A program made the position numbers and the translations under genes. Positions 1 through 5,846 of a stretch of DNA of 7,563 bases are shown in pieces (the stretch's first letter is position 1; the number at the start of each line of letters is the position of its first letter). The DNA is from Defluviitaleaceae bacterium (GTDB taxonomy: Bacteria > Bacillota > Clostridia > Lachnospirales > WRAX01): NCBI GenBank assembly GCA_009787945.1, contig WQSI01000084.1:1-7563 (forward strand). The letters run 5' to 3'. Below the pieces are notes generated by a model that was given only the letters and a program-made list of their open reading frames with translations, was not told the origin of the DNA and made no database searches.

Positions 1-588
1 TTCTGCCATTTCGTGGTAAAGGTCGTTACCCTCACGGGTGCGCTCACCAACCCCAGCAAAAACGGAATATCCCCCATGCTCTGTAGCAATGTTGCGGATA
101 AGCTCTGTAATCAAAACCGTTTTGCCTACGCCAGCACCGCCAAAAAGACCGATTTTACCGCCCTTGGCATATGGGCAAAGAAGGTCAACGGCTTTGATGC
201 CTGTTTCAAGCATCTCAACAGCTGCCGCTTGGTCAGCAAAGCTAGGGGCTTCACGGTGGATTTTCCACTTTTCGCTTTCTGGGTTTGGCTTCTCGTCAAT
301 GGCTTCACCAAGAACGTTGAAAATACGCCCCAAAGTGGCTTCGCCAACAGGCACAGAAATGGCATCACCAGTGTCGATAACATCCATGTTGCGCTTTAGA
401 CCATCAGTGGACGACATAGCAATGGCACGGACAACCCCATCACCTAAGTGCTGGGCAACTTCCGCTGTAACATCGCCATTATCCCCTTTGATGGTGATGG
501 CATTATATAGGTTCGGCATGGCTTCTTCTGAAAATTTAACGTCCAAAACCGCACCGATAATTTGTGTAATTTTACCAGTATTTGTCAA
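1..588 (-). CDS. atpD: F0F1 ATP synthase subunit beta, N-terminal part (3' end beyond window)
   Basis: The catalytic subunit of F1. The first 196 residues of an expected 460-480 are present; the frame is open to the left edge with no stop, so it is cut by the window, not broken. The N-terminal beta-barrel (about 1-80) begins TNTGKITQIIGAVLDVKF, a family pattern. The catalytic P-loop is GGAGVGKT (150-157), with K156 and T157 contacting phosphate and Mg2+. YSVFAGVGERTREGNDLYHE (174-193) contains E182 and R183, equivalent to the catalytic E181 and R182 of E. coli beta. The start is TTG at 588, supported by GGAG at 7 bases and by alignment of the N-terminus; the first in-frame ATG (residue 24) would cut into the barrel. 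It follows atpG by 43 bases; atpC should come next. Confidence 0.98.
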   Translation of the reverse strand, partial: MTNTGKITQIIGAVLDVKFSEEAMPNLYNAITIKGDNGDVTAEVAQHLGDGVVRAIAMSSTDGLKRNMDVIDTGDAISVPVGEATLGRIFNVLGEAIDEKPNPESEKWKIHREAPSFADQAAAVEMLETGIKAVDLLCPYAKGGKIGLFGGAGVGKTVLITELIRNIATEHGGYSVFAGVGERTREGNDLYHEMAE

Positions 589-595
589 GGTTTCA

Positions 596-609
596 CTCCT
601 TTCGTGGAG
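596..609 (-). promoter_or_regulatory. atpD ribosome binding site within a possible small hairpin
   Basis: GAAAGGAG (596-603) lies 7 bases before the TTG start at 586-588 and fixes that start. CUCC (606-609) just upstream can pair with its GGAG (596-599) across a 6-base loop ACGAAA, which would partly hide the site. With only 4 pairs the structure is marginal, so the ribosome site is firm and the hairpin tentative. Confidence 0.6.
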
Positions 610-618
610 ATATTTGAT

Positions 619-636
619 AATAAAACATGTTTTATT
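619..636. repeat. 18-bp perfect palindrome at the atpG stop codon
   Basis: AATAAAACATGTTTTATT reads identically on both strands and includes the atpG TAA (632-634). As RNA it could fold into a 7-pair all-AU stem with a CAUG loop, which would be weak. It could equally be incidental in AT-rich spacer. No U-tract of terminator type follows. Confidence 0.5.
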
Positions 637-1516
637 CTAGCGCATTCGCCCCGCCTACAATCTCAGAAATCTCCTGAGTGATGGCAGCTTGGCGCACACG
701 GTTAAGAACCAATGTTAAATTGCTTATGATATTTTCAGCGTTTTCTGTGGCAGCATCCATGGCTGTCATGGTTGCCCCTTGTCCAGATGCTGCTGATGTT
801 ATCAAAGTTTCGTACATGGTGGTGCTTAAATATTTCGGGATAACCCTTGTTAAAACCTCGGCAGAGCTTGGCTCAAACTTAATCATGCCAGTTTTCGCGC
901 TTAGCTCTGGCGGAAAGTCATCAGCTGACAAGGGCAACATCCTAACGGAAGTAGGCACATAGGTGATGGCGGACACAAACTCTGTGTAAACCACGTGAAT
1001 TTCGTCTACAATCTCCTGCTCATACATATGCACAAGCTCTTTTATAATATCTTGAGCATCAAGGACGGTTGGCGATTCAGAAATGCCCCCGAAATGCTTG
1101 ATGATATTAGCCCCGCCGCGGCGCAAGAAATCCCGCGCCTTATTACCGATTGTCAAAAAGTTGACGGTTTTGCCTTGGTTCGTTAAATCCACTGCAAGAC
1201 GGGCGGCAAGCTTGGTCACGTTAACGTTATATCCACCGCAAAGCCCTCTGTCATTAGCAATTGTGACAACAAGGGCGTTCTTCAGCGGGCGGTTGCCCTC
1301 AAAAAACGGAAAATCTTCAGGGGATATGGTTTCCTTGCAGCCGTTGATAATGTCGCCGATGGTTTTTTTGGTTAAGGTGAAATATGGGTTTGCCGCATTA
1401 AGGCGGCCCCGCGCCCGCGCCATTTTAGCACTGGACACAAGATTCATTGCTTTTGTGGTTTTTTTGGTGGTGGTTACAGAGCGTATACGCCCCTTAATGT
1501 CACGTGTTGTTGGCAT
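632..1516 (-). CDS. atpG: F0F1 ATP synthase subunit gamma
   Basis: The central shaft that turns inside the alpha3-beta3 head and transmits rotation from the c-ring. The 294-residue protein is of usual length. The N-terminal helix MPTTRDIKGRIRSVTTTKKT and AMNLVSSAKMARAR (23-36) match the family, as does the GLCGGYN motif of the Rossmann-like middle domain. The C-terminal helix (about 245-294) has MDAATENAENIISNLTLVLN and RVRQAAITQEISEIVGGANAL, the most conserved part, which pairs with the first helix as a coiled coil. The start is ATG at 1516, 13 bases after the atpA stop, with a strong GGGAGGTGG site that overlaps that stop. Its TAA stop lies inside an 18-base palindrome in the gap before atpD. 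Confidence 0.98.
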   Translation of the reverse strand: MPTTRDIKGRIRSVTTTKKTTKAMNLVSSAKMARARGRLNAANPYFTLTKKTIGDIINGCKETISPEDFPFFEGNRPLKNALVVTIANDRGLCGGYNVNVTKLAARLAVDLTNQGKTVNFLTIGNKARDFLRRGGANIIKHFGGISESPTVLDAQDIIKELVHMYEQEIVDEIHVVYTEFVSAITYVPTSVRMLPLSADDFPPELSAKTGMIKFEPSSAEVLTRVIPKYLSTTMYETLITSAASGQGATMTAMDAATENAENIISNLTLVLNRVRQAAITQEISEIVGGANALE

Positions 1517-1529
1517 TTACACCACCTCC

Positions 1530-3113
1530 CTATTCCTTCCCAACTTTAAGCTTTTCTTCTAAATCGCCTGTCAAATCGCCTTCTGCCTTGGCTTCGTTTC
1601 CTGAAACTCCGCGGCGCAGTTTGAATTGTTCGATAGCCTTGCGCAAAACGCCTTCAAGCTCGCTGTCAATGGACTTCTTCTCACGGATTGAAGCAAAAAT
1701 GTCCTCATGGTTGGTTTGGAAATGGGCAAGAAGCTCCGTTTCAAACGTACCAATTTCTTCCACCGCAACATCAGCAAGATATTTGTTGGTTACAGCAAAC
1801 AGCACCAAAACCTGCTCTTCAACGGACTGAGGTTTGTATTGGGCTTGTTTTAAAATCTCAACAATGCGCAAACCATGGTTCAAACGCTCCAAGGTGTCCT
1901 TGTCCAAATCAGAGCCAAATTGGGCAAAAGCCGCAAGCTCACGATATTGGGCAAGCTCCACACGGATAGGGCCTGCAATTTGGCGCATGGCCTTAATTTG
2001 AGCCGCACCACCAACACGGGAAACGGAAAGCCCAGGGTTTACCGCAGGACGAATACCCGCGTTAAACATGTCAGACTCCAAGAAGATTTGCCCGTCAGTG
2101 ATGGAAATTACATTGGTTGGTATATACGCCGAAACGTCGCCTGCTTGGGTTTCGATAATAGGCAGGGCTGTTATAGAACCCCCGCCGTGGTCTTTATTAA
2201 GACGGGCTGCCCTCTCTAAAAGGCGGCTGTGAAGGTAGAAAACGTCACCAGGATAGGCTTCACGCCCTGGAGGACGGCGAAGCAATAGGGACATGGCACG
2301 ATATGCCACAGCATGTTTTGACAAATCGTCATAAACAATCAAAACATCCTTGCCTTGCTCCATCCACTCCTCTGCAATGGCAACACCGCAATAAGGTGCC
2401 ATATATTGCAAAGGCGCAGTGTCAGATGCAGAAGCAACAACAACAGTTGTATAGTCAAGGGCGCCAGTTTTTTCCAGTGTAGAAACAACACGAGCAACGG
2501 TAGATGCTTTTTGCCCGATGGCAACATACACACAGAGCATGTCCTGCCCTTTTTGATTGATGATAGTGTCGATACAGATGGCGGTTTTGCCTGTTTGGCG
2601 GTCACCGATAATCAGCTCACGCTGACCACGACCAATGGGTACCATGCTGTCAATTGCCTTGATACCTGTTTGCACAGGCACAGAAACCTCTTGACGAGTG
2701 ATAACACCAGGGGCAACGCGCTCCATAGGGCGGCTTTTGTCCGTATTTATCGGACCTTTGCCGTCAATAGGCTCACCAAGGGCGTTTACAACGCGGCCTA
2801 TCATGGCATCCCCTGCGGGAACTTCCACAACACGACCAGTAAGGCGAACAGCGTCACCTTCCTTGATGGCTTCGTCGTTACCCAAAAGCACCACGCCCAC
2901 ATTGTCCTCTTCCAGATTAAGTGCCATGCCGAAAACGCCAGCTTCCACAAACTCTAAAAGCTCACCTGCCATAGCCGCCTCCAGTCCGAAAACACGGGCA
3001 ATACCGTCACCAACCTGTATGACCGTTCCCGTCTGGGAAATGTCCAAACGGGCCGAATATCCTTTTATCTGCTCCTTAATGACGGAGCTGATTTCTTCAG
3101 GTCTAAGACTCAT
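1530..3113 (-). CDS. atpA: F0F1 ATP synthase subunit alpha
   Basis: The regulatory, non-catalytic nucleotide-binding subunit of F1. The 527-residue protein has the N-terminal beta-barrel (about 25-92), the nucleotide-binding domain (about 95-375) and the helical C-terminal domain. The P-loop is GDRQTGKT (170-177), with K176 and T177. The Walker B strand is DVLIVYDDLSKHA (256-268). The alpha/beta signature PAVNPGLSVSRVGGAAQ (356-372) includes R366, equivalent to the arginine finger R376 of E. coli alpha that completes the catalytic site on beta. After the usual end near 500-505 there is a charged tail of about 22 residues (GNEAKAEGDLTGDLEEKLKV); it makes the protein slightly longer than most, and its purpose is unknown. 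The start is ATG at 3113 with AAGGAG 8 bases upstream. Its stop codon overlaps the atpG ribosome site. Confidence 0.99.
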   Translation of the reverse strand: MSLRPEEISSVIKEQIKGYSARLDISQTGTVIQVGDGIARVFGLEAAMAGELLEFVEAGVFGMALNLEEDNVGVVLLGNDEAIKEGDAVRLTGRVVEVPAGDAMIGRVVNALGEPIDGKGPINTDKSRPMERVAPGVITRQEVSVPVQTGIKAIDSMVPIGRGQRELIIGDRQTGKTAICIDTIINQKGQDMLCVYVAIGQKASTVARVVSTLEKTGALDYTTVVVASASDTAPLQYMAPYCGVAIAEEWMEQGKDVLIVYDDLSKHAVAYRAMSLLLRRPPGREAYPGDVFYLHSRLLERAARLNKDHGGGSITALPIIETQAGDVSAYIPTNVISITDGQIFLESDMFNAGIRPAVNPGLSVSRVGGAAQIKAMRQIAGPIRVELAQYRELAAFAQFGSDLDKDTLERLNHGLRIVEILKQAQYKPQSVEEQVLVLFAVTNKYLADVAVEEIGTFETELLAHFQTNHEDIFASIREKKSIDSELEGVLRKAIEQFKLRRGVSGNEAKAEGDLTGDLEEKLKVGKE

Positions 3114-3142
3114 ATAATAATCTCCTTACATTAAGAATCAGT

Positions 3143-3700
3143 TTATTGCAAAGCACTGTGCCGCCCTGCGGACAGCAGTTGCTTTTTTAATTGGGACATT
3201 CTTGCCTTCATGCTAGCGTCAAAAACATATCCGTCAACTTCCACGCGAAAGCCTGCAATAAGGTCAGGGTCAACGGTGATGTTAAATTCAATGGTTTTGC
3301 CTAGCTGTTCAGACAACTTTGCGCCAATTTCGTCAATTTTGGACTGGGGCAAGGGGCTTGCCGACATTAATTTGGCGGCGGCAATGCCCTTAAAATCTTT
3401 ATAAAGCTTGCCAAAATACTCCAAAATGTAGATAAGCTCTCCCTGTCTGCCACGGCGGAATAATAGGGAAAAAACCCCCATAAAATCATCTGCAATTTTG
3501 CCTCCGAAAATGGATTTCATTGTTGCCATTTTATCATCAGCAGAAATGCTAAGATGGTTTACAACCGCCAAAAACTCCTCATCACCTTTAAGTGCCGCAA
3601 GAATTTCCTGGCAAGTTTGGTTATACTCTTCCACCATTTGTTTTTCCAAAGCAATGTCAAACAAAGCCTTGGCATATCGCAAAACAACTATCCTTTCCAT
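3143..3700 (-). CDS. atpH: F0F1 ATP synthase subunit delta
   Basis: Caps the top of the alpha3-beta3 head and joins it to the b stalk (OSCP homologue). The 185-residue length is typical. The N-terminal helical domain has the family start RYAKALFDIALEK (8-20), and the C-terminal domain carries VDPDLIAGFRVEVDGYVFDA (143-162), the beta-turn motif that ends in the helix KARMSQLKKQL (165-175). The start is ATG at 3700, inside the last codons of atpF; its ribosome site is a modest GGGGGAT, so translation is probably coupled to atpF. A 29-base gap separates it from atpA. Delta is poorly conserved across bacteria, but these motifs plus its position make the call secure. Confidence 0.95.
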   Translation of the reverse strand: MERIVVLRYAKALFDIALEKQMVEEYNQTCQEILAALKGDEEFLAVVNHLSISADDKMATMKSIFGGKIADDFMGVFSLLFRRGRQGELIYILEYFGKLYKDFKGIAAAKLMSASPLPQSKIDEIGAKLSEQLGKTIEFNITVDPDLIAGFRVEVDGYVFDASMKARMSQLKKQLLSAGRHSALQ

Positions 3701-4239
3701 ACGGCATCCCCCAATTCAGAAATTGCCTCGTCTAGGATTTTGTCCTTATCAGCGTCAGACATGCCCTTGCCCAAAAGTTGCTCTGCCATCATAGCAGAAA
3801 CCTGTATCATTTGGGTGCGCATCTCGTCTTTCGCTTTCTCTTGCTCTCGCTCGATTTCTTTTTTGGCGCGCTCAATCATAGCATTGGCTTCACCATTGGC
3901 GTTTTGGATAATTTCAGCTTCTTTTTCCCCAGCAAGTTTTCTTGCCGCCGCCAAAATCTCCTCTTTTTCCATAACAATGGCTTCAAGTTTGCCTTGGTAA
4001 TGCTTGCGCTTTTCCTCGGCATCTTTCATGTCAGCTGCCGCTTGTGCAAGCTCGTTTGCTATGCGCTCTCTTCTTGCAATTAAGAAGCCCACAACAGGCT
4101 TGTACAACAACCAAGAAAGGATAAACACAATAAAAATCACGTTAATCCATTGGATTGCCATTTGCCCAAGCAAAGAGCCGTCAATGCGCAAAAACCACGA
4201 ATCGTTTGAAAGCACTGCAAAATTCAAATAACTAAACAA
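3688..4239 (-). CDS. atpF: F0F1 ATP synthase subunit b
   Basis: The peripheral stalk subunit, which as a dimer links subunit a to delta and alpha and resists rotation. The 183-residue protein has one N-terminal transmembrane helix (WINVIFIVFILSWLLYKPVV, 31-50), followed by a long charged, heptad-like helix (about 56-150: RRERIANELAQAAADMKDAE, then EAEIIQNANGEANAMIERAK) and a C-terminal delta-binding region. The KPV after the membrane helix and the A/E/K-rich stalk are family hallmarks. The start is TTG at 4239, supported by AGGAGGT at ideal spacing; this gives an unusually long 30-residue segment before the membrane helix, and an ATG at residue 27 is the alternative. The end overlaps atpH by 13 bases, implying translational coupling. 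Only one b gene is present, so a homodimer is expected. Confidence 0.95.
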   Translation of the reverse strand: MFSYLNFAVLSNDSWFLRIDGSLLGQMAIQWINVIFIVFILSWLLYKPVVGFLIARRERIANELAQAAADMKDAEEKRKHYQGKLEAIVMEKEEILAAARKLAGEKEAEIIQNANGEANAMIERAKKEIEREQEKAKDEMRTQMIQVSAMMAEQLLGKGMSDADKDKILDEAISELGDAVWKG

Positions 4240-4245
4240 TCGCCT

Positions 4246-4252
4246 ACCTCCT
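4246..4252 (-). promoter_or_regulatory. Ribosome binding site fixing the TTG start of atpF
   Basis: AGGAGGT on the minus strand, 6 bases before TTG at 4237-4239. The first in-frame ATG (residue 27) has no comparable site, so the TTG is taken as the start. Confidence 0.75.
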
Positions 4253-4255
4253 CTC

Positions 4256-4285
4256 TAAAAGTTAGAATTTGCTTTCTAACCTCTA
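4256..4285 (-). other. RNA hairpin between atpE and atpF
   Basis: Starting at the atpE stop codon, UAGAGGUUAGAA (4274-4285) pairs with UUCUAACUUUUA (4256-4267) over 12 consecutive positions, 10 Watson-Crick and 2 G-U, with a 6-base AGCAAA loop. The stem is AU-rich and its 3' arm contains UUUU, but the following bases are purine-rich (GAGAGGAGG), so it is a poor intrinsic terminator. It sits directly upstream of the atpF ribosome binding site. It could shield the 3' end of the atpE segment from exonucleases or partially attenuate transcription, either of which would favour c over b; both are inferences. Confidence 0.55.
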
Positions 4286-4594
4286 GCCAAGGTATTGTAC
4301 ATTGTCAACAAATTGGCTTACAAACGGGTTTACGAAAATCAAAATCATAGAAACAGCAAGACCGTAAACACCACCAGTTTCTGCAAGAACAGAACCGATA
4401 AGCAAAGTAGAACGGATTTGACCAGCGGCTTCTGGCTGACGACCTACAGCTTCAACAGCGCGGCCAGCCGCAAGACCTTGTACAAAAGATGGGGACATAC
4501 CAGCCAAAACGGCGATGGCAGAAGCAATTACAGATGTGGTAATAATAGACGTTAGACCGCTAATAGCGGCAATTTCAGCAGTTAGATATTCCAT
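4283..4594 (-). CDS. atpE: F0F1 ATP synthase subunit c (rotor ring), Na+-type ion site
   Basis: The proteolipid that oligomerises into the ion-driven rotor ring. Of 103 residues, two hydrophobic helices (about 12-45 and 60-92) flank the conserved polar loop GRQPEA (51-56) that contacts gamma and epsilon. The ion-binding carboxylate is E72 in LAETGGVYGL (70-79). Aligned without gaps to the Na+-binding Ilyobacter tartaricus subunit (offset 7, sequence from memory), Q39, L70, E72, T73 and Y77 fall on Q32, V63, E65, S66 and Y70; the hydroxyl next to the Glu is what separates Na+ sites from most H+ sites. Helix 1 reads AGMSPSFVQG (31-40), where the usual packing motif is GxGxGxG, here G32, S34, S36, V38. 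It is longer than the usual 70-90 residues, with a longer N-terminus and a polar tail (SQFVDNVQYLG). The start is ATG at 4594 with a strong ribosome site. Coupling-ion specificity is predicted, not shown. Confidence 0.97.
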   Translation of the reverse strand: MEYLTAEIAAISGLTSIITTSVIASAIAVLAGMSPSFVQGLAAGRAVEAVGRQPEAAGQIRSTLLIGSVLAETGGVYGLAVSMILIFVNPFVSQFVDNVQYLG

Positions 4595-4652
4595 TTCTTT
4601 TTCCTCCTAAGAAAAATGTTTTTATTGTAATTTTTGTTACCGAATATAAATG
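4595..4652 (-). promoter_or_regulatory. AU-rich leader and strong ribosome binding site of atpE
   Basis: The atpB-atpE gap (68 bases with 4653-4662) is the longest inside the atp genes. The transcript is very A/U-rich, with AAAAAUUACAAUAAAAACAU-type sequence, and ends in UUAGGAGGA (4602-4610), a near-perfect Shine-Dalgarno site 7 bases before the ATG. Unstructured AU-rich leaders are known to boost translation of the E. coli c-subunit gene, which is needed in many copies per complex; the same role here is inferred. I found no acceptable promoter in it. Confidence 0.55.
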
Positions 4653-4672
4653 CCAGTCAATCTTACAACTGG
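4653..4672 (-). other. Possible RNA hairpin around the atpB stop codon
   Basis: In the transcript CCAGUU (4667-4672) can pair with GACUGG (4653-4658), five Watson-Crick pairs plus one U-G, enclosing an 8-base loop that contains the atpB stop (4663-4665). No U-run follows directly, so it is not a terminator. It precedes an AU-rich stretch (4595-4652) leading to atpE. A role in stabilising or exposing the atpE part of the message is only inferred. Confidence 0.35.
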
Positions 4673-5367
4673 TCTTGTGCTGGTGCTTTTGACATAATGA
4701 AATACATGCTCAAGAGTACGAAGATATAGGCATGAAGCGCGCCCACTGCAATGTCAAAATACAAGGAAAGCACGCCTGGAATCCCGATGGTGCCGATAAA
4801 GGGGAAAAGCCCGTATATAAGACCCATAACGATAAGGCCGCCAACCATGTTACCAAACAAACGTAAGCTGAGAGATATAGATTTAGACAAGTCGCTCACG
4901 ATGTTAAGGGGCATGAAGATGAAAACAGGACGGAAAAACTCTTTAACATATTCGCCCTTTTTCATGTTATGGCGTATCCCCATAAATTGCATTAGTATAA
5001 CGGTTGTGAAAGCAATGGGGAAAGTTGTTGCAAAGTCTGCTGTTGGGGGGCGCATACCGAAAATACCGCTGATGTTTGAAACCATCAAAAACATAATCAG
5101 CCCGAAAAACCACGCGCCAAAATAGCTGTACTTTCTTGTCATAACCCCTGTTACCATGTTGTCAAAGGCTTCCACCAAAGCTTCTATAACGTTTTGAAAA
5201 CGGGTTTCTGGCACATCTTTAAACTTTTTGATTTTAAACCTTGCAACAATTGCAAAGATTATCAAAATCGCGCCGATGAGCCAAGTTGCTATAAGTGTAT
5301 CGTTTATACTTATCCAGAAGTTATCGGTTATGTATATCCGACTGTACTCTTGAATATCAAAATTCAT
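4663..5367 (-). CDS. atpB: F0F1 ATP synthase subunit a
   Basis: The stator subunit of Fo that forms the two ion half-channels against the c-ring. The 234-residue protein is strongly hydrophobic, with segments at about 26-43, 82-103, 113-131, 147-160, 165-190 and 200-224. The hallmark SLSLRLFGNMVGG (165-177) holds the essential arginine R169, equivalent to E. coli aR210. The family motif NISGIFGMRPPTADF is at 98-112. At positions where E. coli has E219, H245 and Q252 this protein has L178, D205 and H212 by direct alignment; the Asp may serve in place of the Glu, which is inference. The start is ATG at 5367, with AAAGGAG 7 bases upstream; an upstream in-frame ATG at 5415 would overlap atpI by 44 bases, lacks a better ribosome site and is rejected. 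It lies between atpI and atpE as usual. Confidence 0.97.
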   Translation of the reverse strand: MNFDIQEYSRIYITDNFWISINDTLIATWLIGAILIIFAIVARFKIKKFKDVPETRFQNVIEALVEAFDNMVTGVMTRKYSYFGAWFFGLIMFLMVSNISGIFGMRPPTADFATTFPIAFTTVILMQFMGIRHNMKKGEYVKEFFRPVFIFMPLNIVSDLSKSISLSLRLFGNMVGGLIVMGLIYGLFPFIGTIGIPGVLSLYFDIAVGALHAYIFVLLSMYFIMSKAPAQDQL

Positions 5368-5371
5368 GTAG

Positions 5372-5833
5372 TCACTCCTTTCCTCTGGAATTTTGCCTTT
5401 TGTTGCGGTTTTCAAACATTCTAACTATATAAACGGAGATGGTTAAGGAAAGTGTTCCCGCCAAAGCCCCGAAAATACCGAAAATACCGAAAAAAATTGC
5501 AGAAGCCACAAGTACAGCCCCAGTAAGAATCATACGGGGCAAATAGCTCACACTCATGTAAATGTGGGCTTTGTTAGCCTCCATATCCATAGCCTTGTTT
5601 ATGCTTCTTTCCAGCATAAGCACCTTTACAACAGAGGCTATTGCCGCTAACAGCACCCCAAGGGCAAAGCTTATGCGGTTGTGGACTTGCAATTGCAAAT
5701 TAAGGTCAAGCCCTAGAACATTGTCAGTTGCCAAGCCTTGGGCAGGTACAACAAACAGGCCGACAAGCGCACTTGCGACCGAGAGTATTAAAACGCCCTT
5801 CAGAAGGCTTTTTCCCTCAGTTGACAGGTTCAT
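5372..5833 (-). CDS. atpI: ATP synthase subunit I (AtpI), membrane accessory protein
   Basis: A small integral membrane protein encoded immediately before the Fo genes. AtpI homologues are non-stoichiometric accessory factors implicated in c-ring assembly (shown for Na+-type synthases) and, in Bacillus, in Mg2+ supply. The 153-residue product has four hydrophobic segments at about 13-30, 53-74, 100-118 and 119-138, a short charged loop around 75-90 and a very basic C-terminal tail (ENRNKRQNSRGKE). Helix 3 contains an FGI-FGI-FG run encoded by a 9-base tandem repeat. AtpI sequences are poorly conserved, so the call rests mainly on topology and position between wecB and atpB. The ATG at 5833 is chosen because its ribosome binding site is well spaced; a TTG two codons upstream is the alternative. 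Its last codons carry the atpB ribosome binding site, and the two genes are 4 bases apart. Confidence 0.82.
   Translation of the reverse strand: MNLSTEGKSLLKGVLILSVASALVGLFVVPAQGLATDNVLGLDLNLQLQVHNRISFALGVLLAAIASVVKVLMLERSINKAMDMEANKAHIYMSVSYLPRMILTGAVLVASAIFFGIFGIFGALAGTLSLTISVYIVRMFENRNKRQNSRGKE
5469..5495. repeat. In-frame 9-bp tandem repeat inside atpI
   Basis: Three copies of ccgaaaata on the plus strand (5469-5477, 5478-5486, 5487-5495), the last with one mismatch. On the coding strand they give the repeated FGI triplet in a transmembrane segment. Because the unit is 9 bases, gain or loss of a copy would keep the frame. No function is implied. Confidence 0.75.
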
Positions 5834-5839
5834 ATCCAA

Positions 5840-5846
5840 ACCTACT
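5840..5846 (-). promoter_or_regulatory. Ribosome binding site deciding the atpI start
   Basis: AGTAGGT on the minus strand overlaps the wecB stop codon (5842-5844) and lies 6 bases before ATG at 5831-5833. An in-frame TTG at 5837-5839 would leave almost no spacing, so ATG at 5833 is preferred. Confidence 0.5.

Noticed and set aside
1..588. atpD as a truncated pseudogene
   Set aside because: The frame stays open to the window edge with all expected motifs; it is cut by the window.
1363..1463. Two A7 runs in the atpG coding strand (Lys-Lys codons) as possible frameshift or slippage sites
   Set aside because: The full-length gamma frame is intact and conserved on both sides, and no stimulatory structure or useful alternative product is evident.
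2355..3117. Long plus-strand open frames opposite atpA (up to 200 codons), and a similar one at 38-640
   Set aside because: They lie entirely opposite strongly conserved genes, have no ribosome sites of note and no recognisable protein features; they are shadow frames.
4256..4285. Intrinsic terminator after atpE
   Set aside because: The stem is AU-rich with G-U pairs and is followed by a purine-rich ribosome site, not a U-run; it is listed instead as a hairpin.
4595..4680. Internal promoter in the atpB-atpE gap (TTGACT and TATATT- or TACAAT-like hexamers)
   Set aside because: The TTGACT has no -10 at 16-18 bases, and the -10-like hexamers lack a matching -35.
5368..5415. Upstream in-frame ATG giving a 16-residue longer AtpB that overlaps atpI
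   Set aside because: The extension (MKTATKGKIPEERSDY) is the atpI end read in another frame; the ATG at 5367 has a well-spaced AAAGGAG and yields a normal subunit a N-terminus.
5834..5839. TTG start for atpI two codons upstream of the ATG
   Set aside because: The AGTAGGT ribosome site would be directly against it; spacing suits the ATG at 5833.
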